Shown here: in pieces, positions 24,484-33,934 of the stretch | How the letters are laid out: each line of letters opens with the position of its first letter | Position numbering within the stretch: the first letter of the stretch is position 1 | NCBI RefSeq assembly: GCF_003852405.1 | Contig: NZ_QAJM01000013.1 | Span: 45,217 to 109,216 of the forward strand | Origin: Pseudomonas sp. KBW05 | Lineage (GTDB): Bacteria; Pseudomonadota; Gammaproteobacteria; Pseudomonadales; Pseudomonadaceae | DNA length: 64,000 nt | Direction: 5' to 3' | The notes under the pieces: model-generated | The model's input: only the letters and a program-made list of their open reading frames with translations | The model's database searches: none | Told to the model about the DNA's origin: nothing | Made by a program: the position numbers and the translations under genes

Positions 24484-26504
24484 TAGCGGGCATCCACGGG
24501 CTTGCCGCCGTTGGGCCAGTCTTTGACCTTGTCCGGGAAGTCCGGGCGCGGTTGCCCCGAGAAGTAGGCCGCCACGTCCACCGCGTCCTGGTCGGACAAA
24601 CCGCCCTGGCCCAACGGGAATTTCTCGTGGAAGCCGATCGGCATATTGCGTTTGACGAACGCCGCCGCCGTGTAAGTGCGGGCCATGCCGGCGCCGATAT
24701 TGAACGATTGCTCACCCCACAGAGGTGGGTAGATCAGCTCGCCGTCGGCCCGCGCCAGGCCCTGGCCGTTGTCACCATGGCATACCGCGCATTGCTTGGC
24801 GTACACCGCCTGGCCATTGGCCAAGTCCGGCTTGATCGCCGGATCGACCTTGCCCACGCCGCGCCCGGCGACTTTGTCTTCGGGCCGGGTGTTGTTTTTC
24901 ATCCAGTCGAAGTAGGCAACCATCGCTTGCATATCCGCCGATTGCGGCGCCAGAGGCTTGCCATTCATCGAGCGACGGAAGCAGCCGTTGATGCGCTCTT
25001 CCAGGGTCACCACCTTGCCGGCACGCGGCGCGTAGCTGGGGAAGAAGGCCGACACGCCGACAAACGGCGAGCCGTCCGCCACGGTGCCAGCGTTGAGATG
25101 GCAACTGGTGCAATTGAGCGAATTGCCCACGTTGTCCGGCAGCAGCGCCTTGGTTTGCAGGTGCAGGCGCATGCCGCGCACCACTTGATCGGCGTTGGGT
25201 GCGGCGAGCAGATCGGCCAGGCGCGGGGTTTCGAACGCCGATGAATCGGTGGTGGCCGGGTTGAGTTGGTCGCGCAGCTTTTTCACCTGGGCGGCGCTGA
25301 TGGGTGTGCCCTCGTTGCCCCAGCGCGTGCGCACAAAGCTGAGGATCTCGGCGATTTCCTGATCCGCCAGGCGGGCGAAGCCGGGCATGGTGTAGACCCG
25401 TGGATGAGCGGCGGTTTGCGCGGTTTCCCAGCCCGTGAGGGTGATATGCAGCAGCGACGTCGGGTTGTTGGACGCAATGCTCGGGTTGCCCGCCAGCGGC
25501 GGGAACAGGCCTTTGACACCGGCGCCGTCGCTGCGATGGCAGTCGCTGCAGAACTGCATATAACCCAGGCCGCCACGGCTGGTGAACAAGTCCGCCGGCG
25601 GCGCTGCGGGTGCGTGGGCCACGGACGGCATCGGCAGGTCGTCTTTGCCCGGTGGCAGGGATTTGAGGTAGCGGGCGATGGCGGTGAGGTCGTCCTCGCT
25701 GAAGTGCTGGGTGCTGTGGTGAATCACATCGGCCATGTTGCCGGCGACTGTGGCAAAGCGGTTTTGCCCGGTCTTGAGCAATTGCACGGTGTCTTCCACG
25801 GTCCACAGGTTACGCAGGCTCAGGGCGCGCCAGTGCTCAACGGTTTCACCGGCCAGGTAGTGCTGGCCGCTGCTGCCTTCATCGCTCAGGGCTTTTTCCT
25901 GGAAGGCGATGCCGCGCGGCGTGTGGCAGGAACCGCAATGGCCCAGGCCCTGGACCAGGTACGCGCCACGGTTGAGCGACTCATCCCGCGCCGGGTCAGG
26001 TGCGAACGGCCGTTTGTCGACAAAGGCAAAATTCCACAGCGCCAGGCCCCAGCGCTGGTTGAACGGGAAACCCATGTCCGCTTCGAGGTTGGCTTGCTGC
26101 ACCGGCTCGACGCCTTGCATCAGGTAGGCGTACAGGGCACGCATATCCTCCTCGCTCATCTTCGCGTAGGACGGATACGGCATCGCCGGGTAAAGGTTCA
26201 TACCGCTCGGCGTGACCCCTTCACGCATGACCCGGTCGAATTGCTCGAAGGTGTAGTTGCCGATGCCGGTTTCACGGTCGGGCGTGATGTTGCTGGAGAA
26301 GATCGTGCCCATCGGCGTACTCAGCTCCAGCCCGCCCGCCATCACCTGGCCTTGCTTGGCGGTGTGGCAGGCGATGCAGTCGCCCAGTTGCGCGACGTAC
26401 TTGCCGTGTTCGATCAGCGGGGTGTCGGGGGTGTTGGCGTGCAAGGGAAGCGCCAGACACAGCGTCGCCCCCAGCATGGCCAGGCGTGCAAGAGAAAGCG
26501 CCAT
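24480..26504 (-). CDS. Five-heme periplasmic cytochrome c (fusion of two dehydrogenase-type cytochromes)
   Basis: A 674-residue exported protein with five CxxCH sites: CIACH, CGSCH and CSDCH in the first 400 residues, then CTSCH and CAVCH. The first part resembles the three-heme cytochrome subunit of membrane gluconate/alcohol dehydrogenases. The last part (GVSAFFPSYAPRAGKVVTLE, INGCFRRSMNGKPLAP) resembles diheme TsdA-type thiosulfate dehydrogenases. The signal peptide is MALSLARLAMLGATLCLALP. No dehydrogenase subunit lies beside it. It may be a natural fusion linking two electron donors to the respiratory chain. Confidence 0.8.
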   Translation of the reverse strand: MALSLARLAMLGATLCLALPLHANTPDTPLIEHGKYVAQLGDCIACHTAKQGQVMAGGLELSTPMGTIFSSNITPDRETGIGNYTFEQFDRVMREGVTPSGMNLYPAMPYPSYAKMSEEDMRALYAYLMQGVEPVQQANLEADMGFPFNQRWGLALWNFAFVDKRPFAPDPARDESLNRGAYLVQGLGHCGSCHTPRGIAFQEKALSDEGSSGQHYLAGETVEHWRALSLRNLWTVEDTVQLLKTGQNRFATVAGNMADVIHHSTQHFSEDDLTAIARYLKSLPPGKDDLPMPSVAHAPAAPPADLFTSRGGLGYMQFCSDCHRSDGAGVKGLFPPLAGNPSIASNNPTSLLHITLTGWETAQTAAHPRVYTMPGFARLADQEIAEILSFVRTRWGNEGTPISAAQVKKLRDQLNPATTDSSAFETPRLADLLAAPNADQVVRGMRLHLQTKALLPDNVGNSLNCTSCHLNAGTVADGSPFVGVSAFFPSYAPRAGKVVTLEERINGCFRRSMNGKPLAPQSADMQAMVAYFDWMKNNTRPEDKVAGRGVGKVDPAIKPDLANGQAVYAKQCAVCHGDNGQGLARADGELIYPPLWGEQSFNIGAGMARTYTAAAFVKRNMPIGFHEKFPLGQGGLSDQDAVDVAAYFSGQPRPDFPDKVKDWPNGGKPVDARY

Positions 26505-26706
26505 CGTGTTAGTCCTTTAATCACCTGGCGTGGGGTGGTCCCCTCGGCGCAGGTCAGTGGTCGTTTTTATGGGTTCATCAGGCTTTGGGTGTTGTAACGG
26601 ATTTACCGGCGGGGGGTTTTGATGTGGGTCAGGGGCAAAACGATGGACAAGAGGACGAGGGCTCAACGACTATCCAGCCCTTACCTCTCTCGCACGGAAG
26701 CGCACC

Positions 26707-27210
26707 ATGCTCGACATCCTCCAAGGCACGCCCCTCTGGGTTTACGCGGTTTACCTGTGGATTTGCTACTACGGCATCAAGGCCTGCCTGGGCGGGCGCG
26801 AGAATCGGCGCTCGCTGCTGATCCTGCCGGTGGTGCTGGTGCTGTGGTCGCTGATGTCGCTGGCGCCTTCACTGTTGTCGAGTAGCGCCTGGGCGGGCGG
26901 CGCCGTGGTCGGCAGCCTGGTGGGGGTGCTGCTGTTCAACGCCAACGGCGCCCGTCTCGACGCCAATGGCGAAACCCTGGTGCTGGCGGGCACCTGGAAG
27001 ACTCTGCTGATCTCGCAGCTGTTCTTCGCGGTGAAGTATTACTTCGGCTACCAGCAGGCGGTGCATCCGTTGTTGCTGAGCACACCGAGCATGCTGGCGA
27101 CCATCGGCGCGGTCTCGGGATTTACCGTAGGTCTGTTTTGCGGGCGGGCCATCAAGCTGCAGCGTGCGCTTGCCGCCTTGCGTCGCGATGAGGGCAATGT
27201 GCTGCCTTGA
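26707..27210 (+). CDS. Four- to five-helix membrane protein (DUF6622-like)
   Basis: A 167-residue hydrophobic protein (MLDILQGTPLWVYAVYLW...). Helices lie at about 10-28, 38-58, 62-80, 95-112 and 120-140, with a basic tail (KLQRALAALRRDEG). I associate it with the DUF6622 group by general appearance only; no function is known. It is a single cistron after a 200-base intergenic gap in which I see nothing notable. Confidence 0.65.
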   Translation: MLDILQGTPLWVYAVYLWICYYGIKACLGGRENRRSLLILPVVLVLWSLMSLAPSLLSSSAWAGGAVVGSLVGVLLFNANGARLDANGETLVLAGTWKTLLISQLFFAVKYYFGYQQAVHPLLLSTPSMLATIGAVSGFTVGLFCGRAIKLQRALAALRRDEGNVLP

Positions 27211-27281
27211 CCTGATCCCCCCACGCCTTGAAAATGCGCGACGCTTTTTTGTCTCCCGTTTACTGAAGTAGTGAAATTTCA

Positions 27282-27986
27282 ATGTCTGATTCCCACCACG
27301 AAGAATCCGTAGTCGCCTTGCAATCCAAAGCTGAATACGAAAACGCCATCAATCTTTCACAGCATGTGCCCGCCGCCAAGATCATCAGCGAGATGGTGCT
27401 GGACGCGTTTCACACCTCCAAGGAAAGCGACCAGATCCGCGAGCTGCGCGTGGCCATCCGCCAGGCCCACGACGCCTTTGACGACGACAAAGCCTACGAC
27501 CTGATGGGCCAGCTCAAGCAACTCAAGGACGCCGAAGCCGCCGACAGCATCGCCCTGGAAGACCTGAGCAGCAAGTTCTCCATCAGCCGCATCCTGTCCA
27601 GCTTCAAGGACGACCCCGAGTTCCAGGAGCTGGTCTACGGCCTGGCGTTGAAAGTGCTGAACCAGAGCCACCAGGCCATCAGCAACCCGAGCGCCGGCAA
27701 GAGCAAGGCCTCACGCCCGAAGAAAGAAGCCGAAGTGTTTGTGATCAGCAAGGACGGCATCAGCGTCACCCTGCCATTGCGTACACCGCGCTCGAAGCTG
27801 AACGTTGACCGCGAGGCGTTCGAATTCCTCGGTTTCAGCTTTGTCGGTGAAGGTGATGAAGCCGAGCTGGAAGTGGAAAGCTTTGTGGATAACACCGGCG
27901 CCGAGCAGCCGCTGAGCCGCAAGACAGTGATTGCTGCGTTGCAGCAGCAGAGCGCGTTTGAGGGTTACAGTATCGCGCAGCAGTAA
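27282..27986 (+). CDS. Conserved hypothetical soluble protein
   Basis: A 234-residue acidic protein. The N-terminal helical half contains KIISEMVLDAFHTSKESDQI. A Lys-rich linker follows (AGKSKASRPKKEAE, about 145-158), then a C-terminal beta-rich domain (VFVISKDGISVTLPLRTPRS). It has no signal peptide or membrane helix, and I do not recognise the family. It ends at a strong bidirectional terminator (28003-28041). Confidence 0.65.
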   Translation: MSDSHHEESVVALQSKAEYENAINLSQHVPAAKIISEMVLDAFHTSKESDQIRELRVAIRQAHDAFDDDKAYDLMGQLKQLKDAEAADSIALEDLSSKFSISRILSSFKDDPEFQELVYGLALKVLNQSHQAISNPSAGKSKASRPKKEAEVFVISKDGISVTLPLRTPRSKLNVDREAFEFLGFSFVGEGDEAELEVESFVDNTGAEQPLSRKTVIAALQQQSAFEGYSIAQQ

Positions 27987-28002
27987 CCTGGGTCACCCCC
28001 AA

Positions 28003-28041
28003 CAAAAAGCCCCGCACTTCGGATGAAGGCGGGGCTTTTTT
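28003..28041. terminator. Bidirectional terminator
   Basis: AAAAAGCCCCGC, a 13-base loop, then GCGGGGCTTTTTT. It serves the hypothetical gene on the plus strand and the antitoxin gene ending at 28045 on the minus strand. Confidence 0.92.
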
Positions 28042-28044
28042 CGA

Positions 28045-28359
28045 TCAGACTGTGGACAGTCGGTCCACCATATCGGGAAACTTCTCGACCAACCGAATCA
28101 GGAGTGCGGCCTGCGCGTTGGGTTTCGACTTGTCTTGTTCCCAGTTTTTCAGCGTCCCGGGGCTGGTGCGTATGCTCCTGGCGAACACCGATTGCGACAT
28201 GTGCAGCTTATCCCGCAACGCCACAATTTCTTGGGCTGATACCTCGGGAGCCGGCTTATCCTCCACAGTGCTTTGCCGAAGGGTAATTTTACCTTCGCGG
28301 TGCGCTGCCATCTCTTCAACGCCCTGCATCAACTCTGCAAATAGATCGCGCTTTTTCAT
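28045..28359 (-). CDS. HigA-type helix-turn-helix antitoxin
   Basis: A 104-residue protein. The N-terminal arm is followed by a Cro/CI-type HTH (residues about 40-95, EIVALRDKLHMSQSVFARSI then RTSPGTLKNWEQDKSKP). It is the second gene of the pair; the toxin comes first, the order typical of higBA. Its ATG overlaps the toxin stop (ATGA), with GAGG 6 bases upstream. It should neutralise the toxin and repress the promoter through the palindrome at 28705-28731. Confidence 0.85.
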   Translation of the reverse strand: MKKRDLFAELMQGVEEMAAHREGKITLRQSTVEDKPAPEVSAQEIVALRDKLHMSQSVFARSIRTSPGTLKNWEQDKSKPNAQAALLIRLVEKFPDMVDRLSTV

Positions 28360-28700
28360 GGGGTACCTCGTTTTTTCAGTTCGGCCTCTATGGCCTTCTT
28401 AAGTGCCTTCTCTTGGTCGGCAGTCAAATTTTCCAATTCGTCCTTGTTATAGATTGCAAACATCCAGAAGTGACCGTCAGTCGTGAGCCAATAGTAAATA
28501 ATCCGCAAGCCGCCACGCTTGCCTTTACCGCGCCTGCCATCTGACCACCTGAGTTTGCGAAACCCTCCCGTACGGGGCATCACATCGCCAGCCAGGGGAT
28601 TCAACTGCATCTCGTTTTGTAGCGCCCGATACTCATCGTCCGTCAGGTAATCACCTACGGTGGCAGTAAACGATAAGGTTTCGAAGAAGATTGAGCGCAT
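28356..28700 (-). CDS. HigB/RelE-like toxin
   Basis: A 114-residue protein of the RelE/HigB-like superfamily: MRSIFFETLSFTATVGDYL, then GDVMPRTGGFRKLRW, then GKRGGLRIIYYWLTTDGHFW and the core LENLTADQEKALKKAIEAEL. Such toxins cut mRNA in the ribosome A site. ATG 28700 is chosen over an upstream TTG. No ribosome site precedes it, and a perfect palindrome ends only 4 bases upstream, so the transcript is probably leaderless. Confidence 0.85.
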   Translation of the reverse strand: MRSIFFETLSFTATVGDYLTDDEYRALQNEMQLNPLAGDVMPRTGGFRKLRWSDGRRGKGKRGGLRIIYYWLTTDGHFWMFAIYNKDELENLTADQEKALKKAIEAELKKRGTP

Positions 28701-28704
28701 GAGC

Positions 28705-28731
28705 AAACTATAGGCAACTTGCCTATAGTTT
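28705..28731. promoter_or_regulatory. Perfect palindromic operator/promoter of the HigBA-type pair
   Basis: AAACTATAGGCAA-C-TTGCCTATAGTTT: two 13-base arms around one base. Read on the minus strand it contains a -10-like TATAGT placed so that transcription would start at about the A of the toxin ATG, with TTGTAA as a -35 candidate 18 bases before. Repressor binding would cover the promoter completely. Confidence 0.8.
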
Positions 28732-28801
28732 TACAAACTCAAATTCGGCTTTCTGACGAGCTGCCCAGAAGTCAGCAACGCCACATTCGTTTTGTGTCGG
28801 A

Positions 28802-29896
28802 TTACACAGCCCGTACATCCTGCGCCTCAAACGCCTCACGAAACCGCTGCATATCCTGCTTGTTCCCCACCGTCACCCGCACCCACTGCGGCCAGTTTTT
28901 CCACACCCGCCCGACCATCACGCCCTGCTCTGCCAAGCGCTCGATGACCTGCTCGGCCGGCTGCTTCACGTCGATCATGAAGCAGTTGCTCTGGGACACG
29001 GTGCAAGTAAAACCACGCCCCTTCAGCCAGGCCACGGTCTCGTCGCGCAGTTGCGCATTGAGCGCCTTGCGCTGGGGCAGCAGCTTGACGTCTTCCAGGC
29101 TGGCCTTGGCGCCGAGCAGGGCGGAACCGGCCGGGACGTTGTCGCCGCCGAACACGGCCAGTTGCTCCAGCAACTTGGGATGGCCGATCGCCAGGCCAAC
29201 ACGGGAGCCCGCCATGCCGTAGATTTTCGAGAAGGTGCGCAGCACCAGCAGGTCGTCGTGGTCCTTGACCCAACTGATCACGCTGGGGGCGTCGGAGAAG
29301 TCGATGTAGGCCTCGTCCACCACCAGCACGCTGCCCTTGGGTTTGTTTGCCAGGGCGTGGCGGATCGACTCGGTGGGGGTCATGGTGCCGGTAGGATTGT
29401 TGGGGTTGCACAGGTAGAGCATGCCGGCCTGAGGATCGGCAGCCAGCATTGCCGGCACGTCGTGGGCGTGCTCGGCATTGAGGGCGACCTCTTTCACCGG
29501 AGACTTGCGCGATTCAGCCGCCTGGCGCGGAACCTCATAGGACGGCGTGGCCATCACCAGGCCACGGCTTTCGCTGGTGAACGCCAGCACCGCAAAGCGC
29601 AACGCCGCCATGGAGCCTGCAAACACCGCCACCTGTTCCTCGGCAATCCCTTGCTGCTGGGCAAACAGCCCGGCCAACGCGTACATGTGGCCGTAGGGAT
29701 ACAACCCGGCCGTGGCAATGCCGCGCTGCATTGCCTCACGCGCAGCGCCTGAAGGGCCGTAGGGGCTTTCGTTGTAATTGAGCCGCACCTTGTCAGACTT
29801 TGCCGGTTTCGGCGCGGCCACCGCCCAATCCAGGCGCCCCAACAATGGCAGGGCAGCGCCCACGGCGAGAAGGGACCGACGACTAACGCTGACCAT
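28802..29896 (-). CDS. ptaA: Tat-exported PLP aminotransferase, PtaA-like
   Basis: A 364-residue fold-type I aminotransferase of the histidinol-phosphate aminotransferase-like group: NYNESPYGPSGAAREAM, LCNPNNPTGT, DEAYIDFSD, and the PLP lysine in RTFSKIYGMAGSRVG. Unusually it starts with a twin-arginine signal (SRRSLLAVGAALPLLG), so a folded PLP enzyme is sent to the periplasm. Periplasmic transaminase PtaA of P. fluorescens turns the glutamate side chain of pyoverdine into 2-oxoglutarate. I assign it by the Tat signal plus fold, without an alignment. The pyoverdine genes are not in the window. Confidence 0.7.
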   Translation of the reverse strand: MVSVSRRSLLAVGAALPLLGRLDWAVAAPKPAKSDKVRLNYNESPYGPSGAAREAMQRGIATAGLYPYGHMYALAGLFAQQQGIAEEQVAVFAGSMAALRFAVLAFTSESRGLVMATPSYEVPRQAAESRKSPVKEVALNAEHAHDVPAMLAADPQAGMLYLCNPNNPTGTMTPTESIRHALANKPKGSVLVVDEAYIDFSDAPSVISWVKDHDDLLVLRTFSKIYGMAGSRVGLAIGHPKLLEQLAVFGGDNVPAGSALLGAKASLEDVKLLPQRKALNAQLRDETVAWLKGRGFTCTVSQSNCFMIDVKQPAEQVIERLAEQGVMVGRVWKNWPQWVRVTVGNKQDMQRFREAFEAQDVRAV

Positions 29897-29992
29897 GGGG
29901 TAACTCCTTGTAAGGCGGGTGATTGATTCGCACAGCTCGTACAGAGAGGTATGACGAGAAAAGCGTAGTCCGATTTAACCGCGCGCCCAAGA

Positions 29993-30028
29993 AAAAGCCC
30001 CGCGCTTCTCTCGAAGGCGGGGCTCTTT
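29993..30028. terminator. Terminator of the cyo operon
   Basis: AAAAAGCCCCGC, a 13-base loop, then GCGGGGCTCTTT. On the minus strand it lies 15 bases after the cyoE stop and ends in a T-rich tract. Confidence 0.88.
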
Positions 30029-30042
30029 CACTGCGTGTCCAC

Positions 30043-30930
30043 TCAGTGAGCGTAGGTCAGCAACAGCTCTTTCGGCACTTGGAAATCCAGGGACATCATC
30101 ACGCTGAGCGCGGTGATGGTGAAGATCGAGAACACGAACAGCTTGCGCGCCCAGACGGTGTCATCCACCGCCTTGTAGCCGGTCCAGGCCATGTACAACC
30201 AGTACATGCCCATGGCGGCGGCGACGGCGAGGTAGCTCATGCCGGCGTAGCCACTGAAGGTCAACATCAAGGTCGCCACAAGGAAGGCCAGGATGTACAG
30301 CAGGATGTGTTTCTTGGCCACCTGGATGCCACGCTTGACCGGCAGAACCGGAATCGACGCAGCCAGGTAGTCATTGAAGCGGAAGATCGCAATGGCGTAG
30401 GAGTGCGGCATCTGCCACAGGCTGAACATCACCAGTAGCGTCAGCGCGGCCATGTCGAAGCTATTGGTTACAGCCACATAACCAATCACCGGCGGCATCG
30501 CCCCCGACAGACTGCCCACCAGCGTGCCGTGAACGGACTTGCGCTTGAGGTACAGGCTGTATAGGCCGACGTAGATGACAAAACCGATCACGGCAAACAG
30601 CGCCGCCAGCGGGTTGGCCACCTTGTACAACAACGCCACACCGGCAACACCGAGGACGGTCGCATAGATCAGTGCCAGTTTCAGGGAGATTAGGCCCTGG
30701 ACCAGCACACGATTCTTGGTGCGCTCCATCTTGATATCGATGTCACGGTCGATGCAGTTGTTGAACACGCAACCGGAAGCAACCACCAGGGACGTACCGA
30801 TCATCGCAGCCAGGAAAATGGCCAGATCGACATGTCCCTTGGAGGCCAGGAAGAAACCGCCCGCCACAGAAAGCACGTTACCGAAAATGATCCCCGGTTT
30901 GGTGATTTGGATAAAGTGCTTAAGCGACAT
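30043..30930 (-). CDS. cyoE: Protoheme IX farnesyltransferase
   Basis: A 295-residue UbiA-type prenyltransferase that converts heme B to heme O for the bo3 oxidase. The allylic diphosphate motif [18 protein letters not shown] is intact, with about eight to nine membrane helices. Last gene of cyoABCDE, 11 bases after cyoD. A terminator follows. Confidence 0.96.
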   Translation of the reverse strand: MSLKHFIQITKPGIIFGNVLSVAGGFFLASKGHVDLAIFLAAMIGTSLVVASGCVFNNCIDRDIDIKMERTKNRVLVQGLISLKLALIYATVLGVAGVALLYKVANPLAALFAVIGFVIYVGLYSLYLKRKSVHGTLVGSLSGAMPPVIGYVAVTNSFDMAALTLLVMFSLWQMPHSYAIAIFRFNDYLAASIPVLPVKRGIQVAKKHILLYILAFLVATLMLTFSGYAGMSYLAVAAAMGMYWLYMAWTGYKAVDDTVWARKLFVFSIFTITALSVMMSLDFQVPKELLLTYAH

Positions 30931-30941
30931 CGGGTCTTACC

Positions 30942-31283
30942 TCACTTCGCCATCATGAACGTATGGATGCTGAACATGATCCATATCGACAGGCCAACCA
31001 GCAGCAGGATTACCAACCCTGCGAACACAAACGCAATCACGTTATCGCGCTGCTCTTTGGAACGATCCAGGTGCAGGAAGTACACCAGGTGAACCAGAAC
31101 CTGAATCACCGCGAATGCCAGCACGATCATCAAGGTGATCGATTTCGGCAGGGTCGGGTACATCACCAGACCAAACGGGATGAGCGTCAGGATTACCGAC
31201 AGGATGAAGCCGATGGCGTACGACTTAACGCTGCCGTGGCTCGCATCGTGGCTGTCATGGTCATGGGAGTGTGCATTAGCCAT
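30942..31283 (-). CDS. cyoD: Cytochrome bo3 oxidase subunit IV
   Basis: A 113-residue protein with a His-rich N-terminus ([18 protein letters not shown]) and three membrane helices, normal for CyoD, which helps assemble the copper site of subunit I. Start and cyoC stop share one base (TAATG), so the two are coupled. Confidence 0.95.
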   Translation of the reverse strand: MANAHSHDHDSHDASHGSVKSYAIGFILSVILTLIPFGLVMYPTLPKSITLMIVLAFAVIQVLVHLVYFLHLDRSKEQRDNVIAFVFAGLVILLLVGLSIWIMFSIHTFMMAK

Positions 31284-31909
31284 TACAGAGTCCCCATCAG
31301 GTAAACAACGGTGAAGACGCAGATCCAGACCACGTCCAGGAAGTGCCAGAACAGGCTCAGGCAGCTCAGGCGAGTCTTGTTGGTGTTGGTCAGGCCGTGT
31401 TTATTGACCTGATACATCATCACCGCCATCCACAGCAGGCCGGCCGTTACGTGCAGACCGTGGGTGCCTACCAGCGTGAAGAACGCGGACAGGAAGCCAC
31501 TACGGTGCGGACCGTAGCCTTCGGAGATCAGCAGGTGGAACTCGTTGATCTCCATGCCGATGAAGCCCAGGCCGAACAGGAAGGTCAGGCCCAACCAGCT
31601 CAGTACGCCTTTCTTGTTGCCCTTGTAGAAGGCCAACATGGCGAAGCCGTAGGTGATCGAACTGAACAACAGCAAGGCGGTTTCGCCGAGCACGTAAGGC
31701 AGTTCGAAGATGTCGTGGCCCGACGGGCCACCCGCTACGTTGTTTACCAGTACCGCGTACACCGCGAAGATCGACGCAAACAAGATGCAGTCGGTCATCA
31801 GGTAGAGCCAGAAACCGAAAACGGTCATCGGCCCCGAGTCGTGGTGATGGTCATCGTGCCCATGGTCATCGACATGGGCGTGTCCAGCATTGGTCACTAA
31901 GTTCGACAT
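31283..31909 (-). CDS. cyoC: Cytochrome bo3 oxidase subunit III
   Basis: A 208-residue heme-copper oxidase subunit III with five membrane helices ([27 protein letters not shown]-type segment read here as [17 protein letters not shown]). The N-terminus is His-rich ([17 protein letters not shown]). It lies 3 bases after cyoB in the operon. Confidence 0.95.
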   Translation of the reverse strand: MSNLVTNAGHAHVDDHGHDDHHHDSGPMTVFGFWLYLMTDCILFASIFAVYAVLVNNVAGGPSGHDIFELPYVLGETALLLFSSITYGFAMLAFYKGNKKGVLSWLGLTFLFGLGFIGMEINEFHLLISEGYGPHRSGFLSAFFTLVGTHGLHVTAGLLWMAVMMYQVNKHGLTNTNKTRLSCLSLFWHFLDVVWICVFTVVYLMGTL

Positions 31910-31912
31910 GGT

Positions 31913-33931
31913 TTAAGCCTGTTCCAACGAGGTTTCAACACGGTTGGCCGGGATCTTCTTCTCGGCTACCAGGCGAGCGTGCTGCTCGGCTTCGATGCGT
32001 TCGATCTCTTCGACCGGCACCATGTAGCCTTGATCGTCACGGGCTGCGTGAACGATGAAGTAACCGATAGTGCCAACCAGGCTTGCGATTGCCAGCCACC
32101 AGATGTGCCAGATCATCGCGAAACCGAACACGGTCAACAGCGCACCCATCACCACGCCAGTGGCAGTGTTGCTTGGCATGTGGATCGGTTCGTATTTAGC
32201 CGGCTTCTGGTACGCAGTACCGTCTTCCTTGGCTTCGGTGAACGCATCGATAGTGTTCGCAGTCGGGATCACGGCGAAGTTGTAGAACGGCGGTGGCGAC
32301 GAGGTCGACCATTCCAGGGTGTGGCCATTCCATGGGTCGCCGGAGTCGCAAGCGTTCTGCTTACGGTCACGGATACTCACGTACAGCTGGATCAGTTGGC
32401 AGGCGATACCGACCGCGATCATGATCGCACCGAACATGGCGACGTACAGGTACGGCACCCACTCAGGGTTGGTAGTAGCGTTCAGACGACGGGTCATGCC
32501 CATGAAGCCCAAAGCGTAGAGCGGCATGAACGCGACGAAGAAGCCCGAGATCCAGAACCAGAATGCAGCCTTGCCCCAACCTTCGTGCAGCTTGAAGCCG
32601 AACGCTTTCGGGAAGTAGAAGCTGAAACCAGCGATGTAACCGAATACCGCACCACCGATGATCACGTTATGGAAGTGCGCGATCACGAACAGGCTGTTGT
32701 GCAGGACGAAGTCAGCACCCGGAATGGCCAGCAGTACGCCAGTCATGCCGCCGATGGCGAAGGTCACCATGAAGCCCAGGGTCCACAGAACCTGGCTGGT
32801 CATGCGCAGACGACCGTGATAGATGGTGAATAGCCAGTTGAATAGCTTCACCCCCGTCGGGATGGAAATCAGCATCGTCGCCAGGCCGAAGAAGGCGTTG
32901 ACGCTCGCCCCCGAACCCATGGTGAAGAAGTGGTGCAGCCAAACCATGAAGCCCAGTACAGAGATTGCGCCCGATGCGTAAACCATCGAGTGGTGACCGA
33001 ACAGGCGCTTGCCGGTAAAGGTCGAGATCACTTCGGAGAAGATACCGAACGCTGGCAGGATCAGGATGTACACCTCAGGGTGACCCCATGCCCAGAACAG
33101 GTTCACGTACATCATTGGATTGCCACCAAGTTCATTGGTGAAAATGTGGAAATCCAGGTAACGGTCAAGCGACAGCAGCGCCATGGTAGCGGCCAGGATC
33201 GGGAACGAAGCCACGATCAGGACGTTGGCCCAGGTGCAGGTCCAGGTGAAGATCGGCATGTCCATCAGTTTCATGCCAGGGGCGCGCATTTTCAGCACGG
33301 TGGCCAAGAAGTTGACCCCCGTCAGCGTCGTCCCGAGTCCTGATAACTGTAGGGCCCAGATGTAGTAGTCCACACCCACGCCAGGGCTGTATTGCAGGCC
33401 CGACAATGGCGGATACGCAACCCAACCGGTCTTGGCGAATTCGCCGACGCCCAGGGATACGTTGATCAGCACCACGCCGGAAACCAGCAGCCAGAAGCTC
33501 AGGGAGTTCAGGAACGGGTAGGCAACGTCACGCGCGCCGATCTGCAGCGGCACTGCAAGGTTCATCAGGCCGGTGAAGAATGGCATCGCCATGAAGATGA
33601 TCATGATCACACCGTGGGCGGTGAAGATCTGGTCATAGTGTTCAGGTGGCAGGTAGCCAGGCGAACCCTCGGTGGCCATGGCCAACTGGGTACGCATCAT
33701 GATGGCGTCGGCAAAGCCGCGCAGCAGCATGACCATGGCCACGATGATGTACATGACACCGATTTTCTTGTGGTCAACCGAAGTCAGCCACTCGGTCCAC
33801 AGGTAGGTCCACTTCTTGAAATAAGTGATTGCCGCAAACAGCCCCAGACCACCCAGCGCGATCATGGCGATGGTAATCATCACAATCGGCTCGTGGAACG
33901 GGATCGCATCCCAACTTAATTTACCAAACAT
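31913..33931 (-). CDS. cyoB: Cytochrome bo3 ubiquinol oxidase subunit I
   Basis: A 672-residue catalytic subunit with about 15 membrane helices. Copper/heme ligands are visible: low-spin heme His in [28 protein letters not shown] (CuB His plus the cross-linked Tyr), VYASG near the paired-His segment [11 protein letters not shown], and [12 protein letters not shown] for the high-spin and low-spin heme histidines. It oxidises ubiquinol and reduces O2 to water while pumping protons. Confidence 0.97.
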   Translation of the reverse strand: MFGKLSWDAIPFHEPIVMITIAMIALGGLGLFAAITYFKKWTYLWTEWLTSVDHKKIGVMYIIVAMVMLLRGFADAIMMRTQLAMATEGSPGYLPPEHYDQIFTAHGVIMIIFMAMPFFTGLMNLAVPLQIGARDVAYPFLNSLSFWLLVSGVVLINVSLGVGEFAKTGWVAYPPLSGLQYSPGVGVDYYIWALQLSGLGTTLTGVNFLATVLKMRAPGMKLMDMPIFTWTCTWANVLIVASFPILAATMALLSLDRYLDFHIFTNELGGNPMMYVNLFWAWGHPEVYILILPAFGIFSEVISTFTGKRLFGHHSMVYASGAISVLGFMVWLHHFFTMGSGASVNAFFGLATMLISIPTGVKLFNWLFTIYHGRLRMTSQVLWTLGFMVTFAIGGMTGVLLAIPGADFVLHNSLFVIAHFHNVIIGGAVFGYIAGFSFYFPKAFGFKLHEGWGKAAFWFWISGFFVAFMPLYALGFMGMTRRLNATTNPEWVPYLYVAMFGAIMIAVGIACQLIQLYVSIRDRKQNACDSGDPWNGHTLEWSTSSPPPFYNFAVIPTANTIDAFTEAKEDGTAYQKPAKYEPIHMPSNTATGVVMGALLTVFGFAMIWHIWWLAIASLVGTIGYFIVHAARDDQGYMVPVEEIERIEAEQHARLVAEKKIPANRVETSLEQA

Positions 33932-33934
33932 CGT

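Noticed and set aside
25266-26597. 443-codon frame antisense to the five-heme cytochrome
   Set aside because: The cytochrome strand has signal peptide and five CxxCH motifs; the opposite frame has no motif.
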